A stretch of DNA of 12,595 nucleotides from an uncultured Bacillota bacterium (GTDB lineage: Bacteria > Bacillota_I > Bacilli_A > RFN20 > CAG-826). The position numbers and the translations under genes were made by a program. Each line of letters begins with the position of its first letter. Position 1 is the first letter of the stretch. The notes beneath the pieces are model-generated. The model had not been told where the DNA came from and did no database searches. It saw only the letters and a list, made by a program, of their open reading frames with translations. The stretch spans positions 1-12,595 of the forward strand of contig CAMORJ010000043.1 in assembly GCA_946623775.1 (NCBI GenBank), read 5' to 3'. Positions 1-7,917 of the stretch are shown one piece after another.

Positions 1-1
1 T

Positions 2-52
2 GAATCCGCCTATCTTTTGGTGAAATCCAAACTGGAAGAATTGCTGAAGTAA
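2..52 (+). CDS. 3' end of an unidentified gene (partial)
   Basis: The frame starting at base 2 reads 16 residues (ESAYLLVKSKLEELLK) to a TAA at 50-52. The peptide looks like a genuine amphipathic C-terminal helix, with Leu spaced among Lys and Glu. The tail converges on the restriction gene res. A weak hairpin with a T-run follows about 15 bases downstream, as expected for a gene end. The fragment is too short to assign a family or function, and the frame could be open by chance. Confidence 0.42.
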   Translation, partial: ESAYLLVKSKLEELLK

Positions 53-67
53 TTGGAAAACAAATAC

Positions 68-84
68 ACGGGGTTCCTGTTTTT
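68..84 (+). terminator. weak hairpin plus T-run after the left-edge gene
   Basis: A68-G72 can pair with C76-T80, including one G-U pair, around a 3-base loop. The stem is followed by a run of T (80-84). The stem is short, so this is a tentative intrinsic terminator for the plus-strand gene that ends at 52. Confidence 0.3.
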
Positions 85-91
85 GCCGATT

Positions 92-115
92 GAAGAAATA
101 AAGGGATTTTTCCCT
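92..115 (-). terminator. possible intrinsic terminator of the mod-res operon
   Basis: Read on the minus strand just after the res stop codon (124-122), AGGGA (115-111) and TCCCT (106-102) form a 5-bp stem with an AAAA loop. The T-rich stretch TTATTTCTT follows. The position directly after the stop and the T-rich tail support termination of the minus-strand operon. The short stem keeps confidence moderate. Confidence 0.45.
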
Positions 116-121
116 ATGCCT

Positions 122-3100
122 TCATTTAATTGATAAAAATAACTGCTCTATGTAGAGTGGATTGCTCATAAAGAACACGTTGTTGTCATTCCATTCGCAC
201 TCTGGGTGCGAATCAATGATGTCACCGCAGTAGCTTTCGGTTATGATTATCGAATTCAAAGTTATATTTGAATTGCCTAGATTGGCTTGAATTTCCTTAA
301 TTCTTTTGTGTAGTTGAACTTTTTCCCCGGTTAGATTTTCATGGACCATACCATGCGGCTCAATGAATGTGATTAATTGCTTATCGCCCTCAATCACCCA
401 CATAATGAAGTCTGGATAGAAGCCGGCCGTCTCAAAGAATCCGACGCCCTTCTTCGCCTTGTTGCGAATAAGGAAAATTTCTTTGCCTTCCAATTGTGTC
501 TTGTTCGCAGCAACATAATTGTCGAGATCATTGATGAACCTCTTTTCGCTTTCAACGAGCGCCACGGGCGAAATAACAATTTCCTTGGTCCCTTTGGCAA
601 CGTAAAGCAAAGGATTGTACAGCGAGCCCTTGAAAGCCAGCGCAGCGAAATTGCCTTTTTGTTGCGGACTGTTTATATTGATGAGTTGCCGACTCCTCTT
701 GGCTTGTTTCACTTCTTCCGTCAGGGACTTAATGAAGGCGATGAGCTCTTGGTTTTCGTTAGAATCATCGATTGAAATCAAATACTTATCATCTTCAATG
801 TAGTTTTCGTAAGCATCATCGATTGGCTTGTATTCCATATAATCGTTTTCCCAAATCGACCGAGTTACGTTGTAGAGTTTGTCTGCGTAACGTTTTAATA
901 AAGTAATCATTATGCGTTCGTATTTCTCATAATCCGCAAACGAACGAATCCTTAAATCCTCGTAGGGTATTTGAAGTTCGTACCACGATTGATTATTCAA
1001 AAGCGTCAGGATGCCTTCCTGCGTGATAATCATATTGGAACGGAGCTTCTCGGCTTTATAATGTTCCATTTCATAATAAAGTTTGCTGATATTAATAAAG
1101 GCCAAATGGTTCTTGGTCAGCTTCCCTTTGTATTTGACCATCCCTTCATCGGAGGACCTTGATCGCGAGGTTTCAAATTGGACTTTGCCATAGCAATCTA
1201 ACTCGATAACTATTCCCGGACGGTATTCGAGCATAAGTTTGGCCGCATCGCGCTTGAAATCCAATCCTTCCCGGATTTGGAGGGTATAAATAGTTTTCGC
1301 TTTGGCCCTTTTATTTCGTATGATAGGCATCACAATCTCAAATGGTGCGTCTTTGTTGGCTGGGACACCTTCTTGTTCGAGATACTCTTTGAATTTCCTC
1401 ATGTAATCGGCTTTAACGCCGAAAACGTTCAGCGTCTCCATTAAAGGAACGAAACTTGGAACGTGGACGCGTTCTGTTGGATGGGTTTTAGAATACTCCC
1501 CGCTGCGCATCAAACTGCGATTATATCCACGAAGGCGGATGCCACGACCGAAAAGTTGAATGATTTCGGAGCCTTCGCTTTTCCCTACATTCATCAAGCC
1601 CATTGTTGAAACGCGGAAGCAGTTCCAACCTTCGCTGAATTTCTTTGAACCGATGAGGAGATTGATTTTCGAGCCCGGCTTATTAATCGACTCAAAGAGT
1701 GATTCTTTGAAATCGATGTCCCCCGTATTAAAACCATTGGATTCGCATAGTTTGAGCAACTCGCCATCATCGCCAACGTTAATGACACCAAAGGGCTCGT
1801 TTTCGCCTAATCGAAGGCTTATTTCACCGGGCACTGCTTTCATGTTCTCGACATGAAGGATGGATGAAGATGAAGTGCAGTTGAAAACGATTCGGATAAC
1901 GTCTTGAAAGACGGATTCCGGATTATGTTCGACTTCGGTCAGATACGGAAAGCAGTTTCTGAAGACATCGCGATTCATGGAATCAAGAATGCCTGTCGTA
2001 TGATCCATCACTCGTTTGATGGCATCGATGCTTTTGACCTTGTCTTTAATGAATTCTTTGATAAAAAGCAGTATGTCTATAACATCGCTTGTGCTTTTGC
2101 CTCGTGCCTTTCTGACAGCGTTAACGCTGGATCCGACGAACACTAATAAAGGATTCTCAATATTAAATGGCTTCAATTCGCTTCGCTTATCTAAGAACAC
2201 TCGCTTCTGCTGATAATAAGTAAGCAAGCAGGCGACCAGGTAAACAAAGGAGATGTCCATGTTGGTGTCGTCCTGCAAATTGATGATGTTGTAGTCCTTG
2301 CCAAAACCGTCCGCGTAGAAATATTTATAGGAATAATCGAAGATGATGCATTTCTCGTATTCGGATTCTAGATCCGCGTCGTTGCTTGCGGCGACAGCTT
2401 GTCCGAATGTTGCTGAGTATTCGAAGGAAAAGCCGTTTTCGCAAAGGATGTTGCGGAACTTATACCAAGTGTCACCGCTGGCGCCTCGATGGCCTTCGTC
2501 AACGAACACGACGTTATGCGTGCCGAAGCGCGATGCAGCCACGGTCTTTTCACCATCTTTGCTCGCAAGTTTGGTATTTTCGAGGATTTGGATAGTGTTT
2601 AAATCATAGCCAAATCCGTGTGACATGTTTTTGTCAAAGATCACCGCAGGAATATCGGAATCAGCGAATTCATCCAAATGCTGCTTGGAGAGACCTTCTT
2701 TTGGAGTGAGCAAAATATAAGAGTCACCGTCAGCAATTGGGCCGGCATAATGTCGGAACTGATAGTAGTTTATGTGCATCAGGAAAGTTTTCCCTGATCC
2801 GGTCGCATTCCAAAAAGCAATCTTGTTTAAATCGCTTTCTTGATACGGGGGTATCGTAATAGCGTCGGGATACTGAGCCTGAAACGTTTTCAAGAGATCG
2901 TTTAGATCGTCAAGGAGTTTGTCTTTGTGGTTAAAGAACATATCCAGGTAATACTCGACAAACAGAAGGGACAGATACTGGAAGTATTTCAGCTTTACCT
3001 TCTCTATTCGCTTGGCGTTGATCTTATTGAGATGAGAAACGATGTTGAGATCATATTGTTGGAGTTGATTGTCGCTGATTTCCATTTTGTCATGGAACCA

Positions 3101-3286
3101 GTGTTGGTATTGCTGATAATACTGGGTATTCCCCTCGCTCAGCATTCCTTCGTAAATTGTGTTGTTCAAATATTGGGCGATGTCTTCAAATTTAGAGGCT
3201 CCAAAAATTCTTAAAAGATACCGATTCAAAACAAGTTTCTGGTAAAACTTGAGACGCTGCTTTTGGGAATTCGCTTTCTTGGTCAT
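122..3286 (-). CDS. res: Type III-like restriction enzyme subunit Res (SF2 helicase-nuclease)
   Basis: This 1054-aa protein is the restriction and translocation subunit expected to work with the Mod encoded just upstream. It would cut unmodified DNA using ATP-driven motion. Visible motifs are Walker A ATGSGKT (residues 161-167, Lys166), the DEAD/H-like motif II DEGH (263-266), and a motif VI QLFGRGIRL with Q577, R581 and R584. The C-terminus has a PDF (Asp959) followed 17 residues later by E976-P-H978, laid out like the PD-(D/E)XK nuclease of type III Res subunits but with His where Lys is usual. Residues 1-150 are a helical N-terminal region without a motif I recognise. The ATG lies 12 bases after the mod stop, with GGGGA as ribosome binding site, so the two are co-transcribed. 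The reading frame is intact and ends in TGA. Family assignment is firm; the exact R-M subtype is inferred. Confidence 0.9.
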   Translation of the reverse strand: MTKKANSQKQRLKFYQKLVLNRYLLRIFGASKFEDIAQYLNNTIYEGMLSEGNTQYYQQYQHWFHDKMEISDNQLQQYDLNIVSHLNKINAKRIEKVKLKYFQYLSLLFVEYYLDMFFNHKDKLLDDLNDLLKTFQAQYPDAITIPPYQESDLNKIAFWNATGSGKTFLMHINYYQFRHYAGPIADGDSYILLTPKEGLSKQHLDEFADSDIPAVIFDKNMSHGFGYDLNTIQILENTKLASKDGEKTVAASRFGTHNVVFVDEGHRGASGDTWYKFRNILCENGFSFEYSATFGQAVAASNDADLESEYEKCIIFDYSYKYFYADGFGKDYNIINLQDDTNMDISFVYLVACLLTYYQQKRVFLDKRSELKPFNIENPLLVFVGSSVNAVRKARGKSTSDVIDILLFIKEFIKDKVKSIDAIKRVMDHTTGILDSMNRDVFRNCFPYLTEVEHNPESVFQDVIRIVFNCTSSSSILHVENMKAVPGEISLRLGENEPFGVINVGDDGELLKLCESNGFNTGDIDFKESLFESINKPGSKINLLIGSKKFSEGWNCFRVSTMGLMNVGKSEGSEIIQLFGRGIRLRGYNRSLMRSGEYSKTHPTERVHVPSFVPLMETLNVFGVKADYMRKFKEYLEQEGVPANKDAPFEIVMPIIRNKRAKAKTIYTLQIREGLDFKRDAAKLMLEYRPGIVIELDCYGKVQFETSRSRSSDEGMVKYKGKLTKNHLAFINISKLYYEMEHYKAEKLRSNMIITQEGILTLLNNQSWYELQIPYEDLRIRSFADYEKYERIMITLLKRYADKLYNVTRSIWENDYMEYKPIDDAYENYIEDDKYLISIDDSNENQELIAFIKSLTEEVKQAKRSRQLININSPQQKGNFAALAFKGSLYNPLLYVAKGTKEIVISPVALVESEKRFINDLDNYVAANKTQLEGKEIFLIRNKAKKGVGFFETAGFYPDFIMWVIEGDKQLITFIEPHGMVHENLTGEKVQLHKRIKEIQANLGNSNITLNSIIITESYCGDIIDSHPECEWNDNNVFFMSNPLYIEQLFLSIK

Positions 3287-3298
3287 AAACGATCCCCG

Positions 3299-6200
3299 TT
3301 AGTCCTCGAACATCCTTTTCTGCATTTCTTCTTCGATGAGGAAGACCTTGTTTCCACCCGTATTCTTAAGCGTTGTATCCCCGTTAACATATACGAGATC
3401 AAACTTTTCGATGTCTATTCCTTTTTGCTCCAAAACTGCCTCAAGAACAGCATTGTCCTTAACAATGTCACCGGAAAGATCGCGCCACACGATAAGAACT
3501 TTCTTTCCGTTTAAAAGATGACCTAAAACCATTTTCGTTGAATAATCAATTCCCTCCGAAATCGAGGCTTTAAGAGCTCCTGTTTCTAGTTCTTCAAAAG
3601 AAGCGCCAAACGTTTCTCTCGCCATGCTGCTTTCAACAATAAGGCCAATTAAATAATTAAACGTTTCGATGAGATCTATTCTTGTTAACGTGGTCTCTTG
3701 TTGTCTTGTGATATTCATTGTGTACCCAAAAGGATGAGCTAATTTATCCGCATTGAAGATTGAGGCGTTTGCCTCGCTTTCTAACATGTATTTGAGAACG
3801 TAATCTCCTTTAATTTCGTTTGGTAGAAAAGCTAATTTGTCAGTGAAGGATATATTGGAAAGCGAATCATCAAAACTTTCAAGCTTGAGGTATTTAAATG
3901 CGGCGGAGAGACCGTCCAATAGTTGAGGTTTGGAATCTTTCCATTTTGAGGAATAGATAAGTTTGGTGGCTCGGGCCCGAGTTACTTTGTCAAAATATTC
4001 CCCCATTTCGCAAAGAATAAATTTCCTTCGTTTGCCATCGGCTCTTTTCAGCTGAAATATAGCATGGGCCGTCGTGGCCGATCCCGCAAAAAAGTCTAGA
4101 ACGATACCGTTTTCCGGTATGTTTAAAATGCGAATTGAGTCCATAACGGCTTCTGGCGCCTTCGGGAAATCAAATTGCTTCACAGGTCCGAAAAGATCGG
4201 TCAACCAACGGGTTCCGTTATCTCGAGCTGAATAGCCGGGTTTCTCCCACCACGTTCTGGGCAGCGACCCTTCTTCGTTTAGATACTTTTTTCGATATAT
4301 TTCAAACGTAGATGCCGAAACTTGCTTAACCTTTAATTCAGTCGCTTCGATACGCGTTCTTTCCACACCAAATTTCCAAACTTTTTCTACGCCGTCGATG
4401 ACAGGCCATAGGACAATTTCTTTTTCTAACGGCTCTTCTTGAATCACATATTCATTATTAATGTCATCCCAAGCCAATTGAGGAACACGTATCGTTAAAG
4501 TCTTTTTATCCACGTATATCGGGAAAAACTGTTTTGGTCTATCAGGCCTGTCGGAATCAGTTCCGTTCTTACGGAAGTTTTCCCACTCAAAAAAGCCTTT
4601 ATCATCTTGTTCTGTATAGCGACCTTGTTGTTCTTCCGAATGAGGAAGTTTGCCCAAAAGTGAAGCTTCTGAACTTGCATAAAACAAGCCATACTCGTGA
4701 TTAATCGAAAAACCTTTTACGGTAGATCTCCCGGATGGATTATTCCTGATAACTGCGGTGGCCAAATAATTGTCTTTCGAGTAGTTTTGATCAAGGATGA
4801 ATTGAAGGCAATTCAATTCAAAATCGTCTATCGTATAGCATGAAATAGCCGATGGAGAAAGCAAAGGGATAGCGGAGAGAATCCTCTCATTCATCATCGA
4901 CGTCCAGGATGATGACTTATAACCATTCTTATAAATAATTTCTGAAGCATTAGTGTTATATGGCGGATCGGTATAAATACCGGCTATTTGGTTTTTGTAT
5001 CTCGCCCTAAGAAAGCGCAAGGATTGAAAGTTGTCTCCAGAAATAAGCAAACCATCCAATGAATCATCTAACATTTGCTGGGATTGGATCAGTCTCTCCT
5101 TAAAAGCGTCAGAAAAGAAGGCGGTATCCAAAACCAAGAAAGGGTTTTGCTTTAGAAATTCGACTGTGAGTGGATTGGTATAGCCCGTCCTAGCCGCATC
5201 AACTAAAGTCCCATCAGTAGACTTAATCTCGTCAATCGCAAATAGCTTCACCCATTCTTCACGCTGAGCGTCATTAGTGGTTATTTCGGGATAAAGTTCT
5301 TCCGGGATGCGGTCTAAAGTAATGCAGTAGTTCGTCGAAACAACCAGCTTTTTCTTCAAATACATCTTCTTCTGGAAGTCTTCGATTTGGGCTAAGAATG
5401 TAATGATGTTTGACGCAACTTCGCGAATAACCTGAGCCTTTACTAATTGGGCTTTGGTTTTTTCCATATCATTGACTTGAATATCATCTAAGAGAAGAAC
5501 CTCGTTTTTGATGTAAAAATCTAATTCGCGGCGCAAGAATTTGCCCAGATCTTTATGAATGAAGTAATCGTAGGTGTTCTTCGCTGTATATCGGAACCAG
5601 TGAGTTTCAAAGGAACTCTTCTCCTTGGAATTGGGGGCGACGAAAAGAGAAGCGAATTCATAGTCCGTGATTTCCGCTTTCAAGGTATCAAAGACAATTT
5701 TCGAAGCCTCTTCCTGTTTTTTTACATCCGCCTCTCTGTACTCGACAAAAATGGTCAGTTTTCCATCGACGATTTCGAAATGTTTTGGCTCATGCAAAAC
5801 GAAGAATCTCTTAACATTTGCTTTGTTATTATCCCTTTCGGTTTCGACCTCAATAATCTTAAACAACACGGTTTTGCCGAATTTTGTAACAAATGAATAG
5901 TCATTAAAATACTCTGCCGTCTTAACATAATACTGGTCTGAGTTAGCCCAATAGAGCTTAACTTCTTCCCCCTCGTAGGGGATAGCATACGCGCCATCTT
6001 TATAGCGGCGTTTGCTGATGAAATCGCCTTCATCGTAATAGCGGGAGAAGAAGTCGATGAGACGGTTATAGACATCTGCTTCTAAATCTTCCGCGTTTAC
6101 ACCCTTGAGAGCCTCAAGTTGTTTGGTCAAATTAAGAATTGCTTGATCTTTAACATCCTGAGGCAGCGACCCCGCCTTGATGCCATCAATCTGAGATTGT

Positions 6201-6406
6201 ATCTCTTTGGTTTTAGCTTCCGTTTCGAGACTCCGTAATGTAGCGATGCCATCGCTGATTTGCTTAGGGAGTTTGTCGAGAAGATATGTATTGATTTCAT
6301 CGCGTTTCATGTTCATGATGCGATAGATGCCGAAATTCAAATCGGCTTGATCAAATTGAAACATCTCTTTTAGTAAAGCGACTAATTTCTTCTGCTTTTC
6401 ATTCAT
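3299..6406 (-). CDS. mod: Type III-like DNA adenine methyltransferase subunit Mod (long form)
   Basis: This 1035-aa protein is a DNA methyltransferase. It probably makes N6-methyladenine to protect host DNA and supplies target recognition for Res. The catalytic motif IV DPPY is at residues 480-483 and comes before the SAM-binding motif I, DFFAGSATT, at about 771-779. That order is the beta class found in type III Mod proteins. The roughly 290 residues between them should hold the target recognition domain. A FDFPKAPEAV segment just before motif I matches the usual lead-in. About 470 residues precede DPPY, far more than in classical Mod (EcoP15I Mod is about 640 aa in total). This part starts with a FQFDQADLNFGIYRIM segment and includes a charged helical stretch near residues 45-100. 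I chose ATG 6406 because GGGAGG sits 7 bases before it. A longer GTG start at 6424 would put that site inside the gene. Confidence 0.9.
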   Translation of the reverse strand: MNEKQKKLVALLKEMFQFDQADLNFGIYRIMNMKRDEINTYLLDKLPKQISDGIATLRSLETEAKTKEIQSQIDGIKAGSLPQDVKDQAILNLTKQLEALKGVNAEDLEADVYNRLIDFFSRYYDEGDFISKRRYKDGAYAIPYEGEEVKLYWANSDQYYVKTAEYFNDYSFVTKFGKTVLFKIIEVETERDNNKANVKRFFVLHEPKHFEIVDGKLTIFVEYREADVKKQEEASKIVFDTLKAEITDYEFASLFVAPNSKEKSSFETHWFRYTAKNTYDYFIHKDLGKFLRRELDFYIKNEVLLLDDIQVNDMEKTKAQLVKAQVIREVASNIITFLAQIEDFQKKMYLKKKLVVSTNYCITLDRIPEELYPEITTNDAQREEWVKLFAIDEIKSTDGTLVDAARTGYTNPLTVEFLKQNPFLVLDTAFFSDAFKERLIQSQQMLDDSLDGLLISGDNFQSLRFLRARYKNQIAGIYTDPPYNTNASEIIYKNGYKSSSWTSMMNERILSAIPLLSPSAISCYTIDDFELNCLQFILDQNYSKDNYLATAVIRNNPSGRSTVKGFSINHEYGLFYASSEASLLGKLPHSEEQQGRYTEQDDKGFFEWENFRKNGTDSDRPDRPKQFFPIYVDKKTLTIRVPQLAWDDINNEYVIQEEPLEKEIVLWPVIDGVEKVWKFGVERTRIEATELKVKQVSASTFEIYRKKYLNEEGSLPRTWWEKPGYSARDNGTRWLTDLFGPVKQFDFPKAPEAVMDSIRILNIPENGIVLDFFAGSATTAHAIFQLKRADGKRRKFILCEMGEYFDKVTRARATKLIYSSKWKDSKPQLLDGLSAAFKYLKLESFDDSLSNISFTDKLAFLPNEIKGDYVLKYMLESEANASIFNADKLAHPFGYTMNITRQQETTLTRIDLIETFNYLIGLIVESSMARETFGASFEELETGALKASISEGIDYSTKMVLGHLLNGKKVLIVWRDLSGDIVKDNAVLEAVLEQKGIDIEKFDLVYVNGDTTLKNTGGNKVFLIEEEMQKRMFED

Positions 6407-6521
6407 GGGCAAACCTCCCGACACGCCCGTTGGCGCACTGAGGCAAGATTTGAAACGAAGAGACAGCGTTTTTGCGGTTTAGTCGATGAGCTGGTAGTCC
6501 TATCAGGCGTCCCTGTTTCAT
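6399..6521 (-). CDS. possible 40-aa basic leader peptide overlapping mod
   Basis: ATG 6521 is preceded by GAGG with a 5-base spacer. It opens a 40-residue frame (MKQGRLIGLPAHRLNRKNAV...) ending in TGA at 6401-6399. The frame overlaps the mod ATG by 8 bases in an ATGAATGA arrangement typical of translational coupling. The peptide is rich in Arg and Lys and belongs to no family I recognise. The same frame stays open upstream to a TTG at 6608 but has no better start there. It could be a chance ORF in the mod leader. The start signal and the overlap are the only support. Confidence 0.25.
   Translation of the reverse strand: MKQGRLIGLPAHRLNRKNAVSSFQILPQCANGRVGRFAHE
6414..6419 (-). promoter_or_regulatory. 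ribosome binding site deciding the mod start
   Basis: On the minus strand GGGAGG occupies 6419-6414 and is followed by 7 bases before ATG 6406. A near-consensus Shine-Dalgarno at ideal spacing argues strongly for this start and against the in-frame GTG at 6424. Confidence 0.75.
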
Positions 6522-6736
6522 TTGTTCCTCGGTAAACGTAATTTTACCAAAACCGCTAGGAAATTTCCTTTGGAAAAATGACTGCATAGTAGTGAGACAT
6601 TGACCCAATGCTTACTGATTCGGAATAAGTTCGTTCATAGGAAAAGGTGTTTCGGTTAAGAAGATTTCTATCCCTTTCCGACAATTTGACTTATAGTTAA
6701 GCCAACATCAGTCATTAGAAAGGGAATGACATCGTT
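6522..6736. other. divergent intergenic region between mod and the lipoprotein gene
   Basis: This roughly 215-bp gap must hold the promoters for the minus-strand R-M operon and the plus-strand lipoprotein gene. I could not settle on a -35/-10 pair for either. Plus-strand TTGACT (6686-6691) and TATAGT (6692-6697) are adjacent, so they cannot serve as one promoter. A spaced inverted repeat (6671-6725) lies at the lipoprotein end. No RNA gene or further convincing ORF is visible. Confidence 0.4.
6671..6725. repeat. 8-bp inverted repeat spaced by 39 bases
   Basis: TCCCTTTC (6671-6678) is the exact reverse complement of GAAAGGGA (6718-6725). TGAC (6687-6690) and GTCA (6711-6714) form a smaller nested pair inside. 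The right arm coincides with the Shine-Dalgarno of the lipoprotein gene at 6737. If the transcript starts upstream of the left arm, pairing could hide that site. It could equally be an operator or chance. Confidence 0.35.
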
Positions 6737-7126
6737 ATGAAGAATAAGACCGTTTTTACTGTTTTGTCTGCCTTGTCGGCATTGACGCTTGTTTCCTGCG
6801 GCGCGCCAAGCGCATCATCGACTTCTCCAGATCCTGAAGCCTCGACTCAAACCGCTACAATGGAACAGTCCACGGAATCCGGGACCAGCGCAGCGCCGAA
6901 GAAATCCGTGGAGATCACCAGCATCTCTTTGATGGATACCAATAACAAGGCCTTCATCAGGGTCACTGGAACCGTTGAGAATTTCGAAGAAGGAGAATTC
7001 ACCTGGGCCTGGGGCTTAATGAATCGCGCCACCAACGAATTCGAGGCCGGAAGCGAAACCCCGGATGCAGAAGATTTCCGGGTCGTGAGTTTTAAAGCCA
7101 ACAATAAATTCACCGTCGATTATTGA
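6737..7126 (+). CDS. putative lipoprotein, N-terminal fragment
   Basis: The first 20 residues form a lipoprotein signal peptide: Lys at 2 and 4, then a hydrophobic stretch, then LVSC with Cys21 as the lipidation site. A Ser/Thr/Pro/Glu-rich linker of about 35 residues follows, typical of tethered surface proteins in monoderms. From about residue 54 a beta-rich domain begins (VEITSISL... AFIRVTGTVENF), resembling an Ig-like or carbohydrate-related fold, though I cannot name a family. The ATG is preceded by AAAGGGA with an 11-base spacer. Translation stops at TGA after 129 residues, in the middle of an apparent beta-strand. The product as written is truncated and probably not folded normally. 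Confidence 0.6.
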   Translation: MKNKTVFTVLSALSALTLVSCGAPSASSTSPDPEASTQTATMEQSTESGTSAAPKKSVEITSISLMDTNNKAFIRVTGTVENFEEGEFTWAWGLMNRATNEFEAGSETPDAEDFRVVSFKANNKFTVDY

Positions 7127-7219
7127 TTAACGTATATTACTACGATTCGTTCGGGAACCCTCTATCGCATTTATGGAGGCACCCCCGAGACTTATGATGA
7201 CATCCCATTCCAAAGCAAC

Positions 7220-7771
7220 ATGTTCGGCGCGAAAGATGCTACCCGCAATTACTATTTGAGGCAGGACGAGGACAACTCACTGGTTTTTGATAACATCCAG
7301 CCTATCAGCTTTACGAAAGCGTCTGTCGTTGAGCTTTCGCAGGATGACTTGCCTGAAGGCGTCACTCAATCCGGCTTCTATGTGAAGTTCGGGGGTGCGA
7401 ACTCCAAAGGGCTGACGATGGACAGGCTCGAGGGGCTAGAAGAAGCGGGGAACATCGCGGGGAATTTCCAACGCGTTATCGGCGGCACTTATGAGCTTCA
7501 TGACCATGTTGCGGAAGAAAGGTTCTATGCGATTGAAGGCAATGACGTTTTCTTCTATTGCTACATTTCGTTCATCGAACCCGGCGAAGGATGGATGGTT
7601 CATTTCGATGCCGTCAGCGGGAATTCCGGCGCAGGATTGCAATTTGCTACGGTCTTGAACGGCGAGCCTTTGTATTCGTTCGACGGAGCTTCTTTCAGGC
7701 TATATGCTGACACGAGCGCATCGGGCGAAGAAAACTATTGGGGTTCCCTAGGCGTTTATCGAGTAGATTGA
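7220..7771 (+). CDS. putative lipoprotein, C-terminal fragment
   Basis: This 183-residue frame continues the lipoprotein fragment that stops at 7126 and is in register with it. Coding-like sequence extends back to 7127 (TLYRIYGGTPETYDDIPF precedes the Met). The ATG at 7220 has no Shine-Dalgarno upstream, so independent expression is unlikely. The segment is acidic, aromatic- and Gly-rich, and beta-rich (GFYVKFGGANSKG, NDVFFYCYISFIEPG, GASFRLYAD). That fits an extracellular beta-sandwich domain, but no catalytic motif or known family is evident. It ends in TGA just before a strong terminator. Confidence 0.5.
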   Translation: MFGAKDATRNYYLRQDEDNSLVFDNIQPISFTKASVVELSQDDLPEGVTQSGFYVKFGGANSKGLTMDRLEGLEEAGNIAGNFQRVIGGTYELHDHVAEERFYAIEGNDVFFYCYISFIEPGEGWMVHFDAVSGNSGAGLQFATVLNGEPLYSFDGASFRLYADTSASGEENYWGSLGVYRVD

Positions 7772-7793
7772 TTAGCCCAATAATCGATGCAGG

Positions 7794-7817
7794 GGTGGCT
7801 GAATTGCCACCTTTTTT
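7794..7817 (+). terminator. strong intrinsic terminator
   Basis: GGTGGC (7794-7799) and GCCACC (7806-7811) form a perfect 6-bp GC-rich stem around a TGAATT loop. Six T follow immediately (7812-7817). It lies 22 bases after the lipoprotein stop and separates that unit from the xylanase gene. Confidence 0.88.
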
Positions 7818-7917
7818 GTTGAGCGGCCGGCGGCTGCCCTTACCGTCTCATCTTTGTAGGTCATAAATCGCATTATGCCTGTTTGCGGTTTCGCCATTAT
7901 GCCGATAAACTTTTTCC

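Larger units (their letters stand above)
6737..7771 (+). pseudogene. lipoprotein gene interrupted by an in-frame stop or paired frameshifts
   Basis: The reading frames before and after the TGA at 7124-7126 are the same frame. The downstream part has no start signal of its own, so the two parts form one ancestral gene of about 344 residues. The -1 frame between about 7120 and 7155 reads LLINVYYYDSFG, a better beta-strand-like bridge than the in-frame Y-stop-LTYITTIRSG. One missing base near 7120 (TTT reduced to TT) and one extra G in the GGG at 7153-7155 would give a continuous protein. Both sites are short homopolymers, so read error, true decay and simple nonsense mutation all remain possible. 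The terminator at 7794 ends the unit. Confidence 0.7.

Noticed and set aside
146..157. CTCTA-TG-TAGAG palindrome near the res 3' end
   Set aside because: It lies within the coding sequence, has a 2-base loop, and no T-run follows on either strand.
6407..6424. GTG at 6424 as the mod start
   Set aside because: The near-perfect GGGAGG site would lie inside the gene, and it serves the ATG at 6406.
7124..7126. TGA read as Trp (alternative genetic code) to explain the split lipoprotein
   Set aside because: Intact genes here use TGG for Trp, and res ends in TGA exactly where its domain should end. A code change is not supported.
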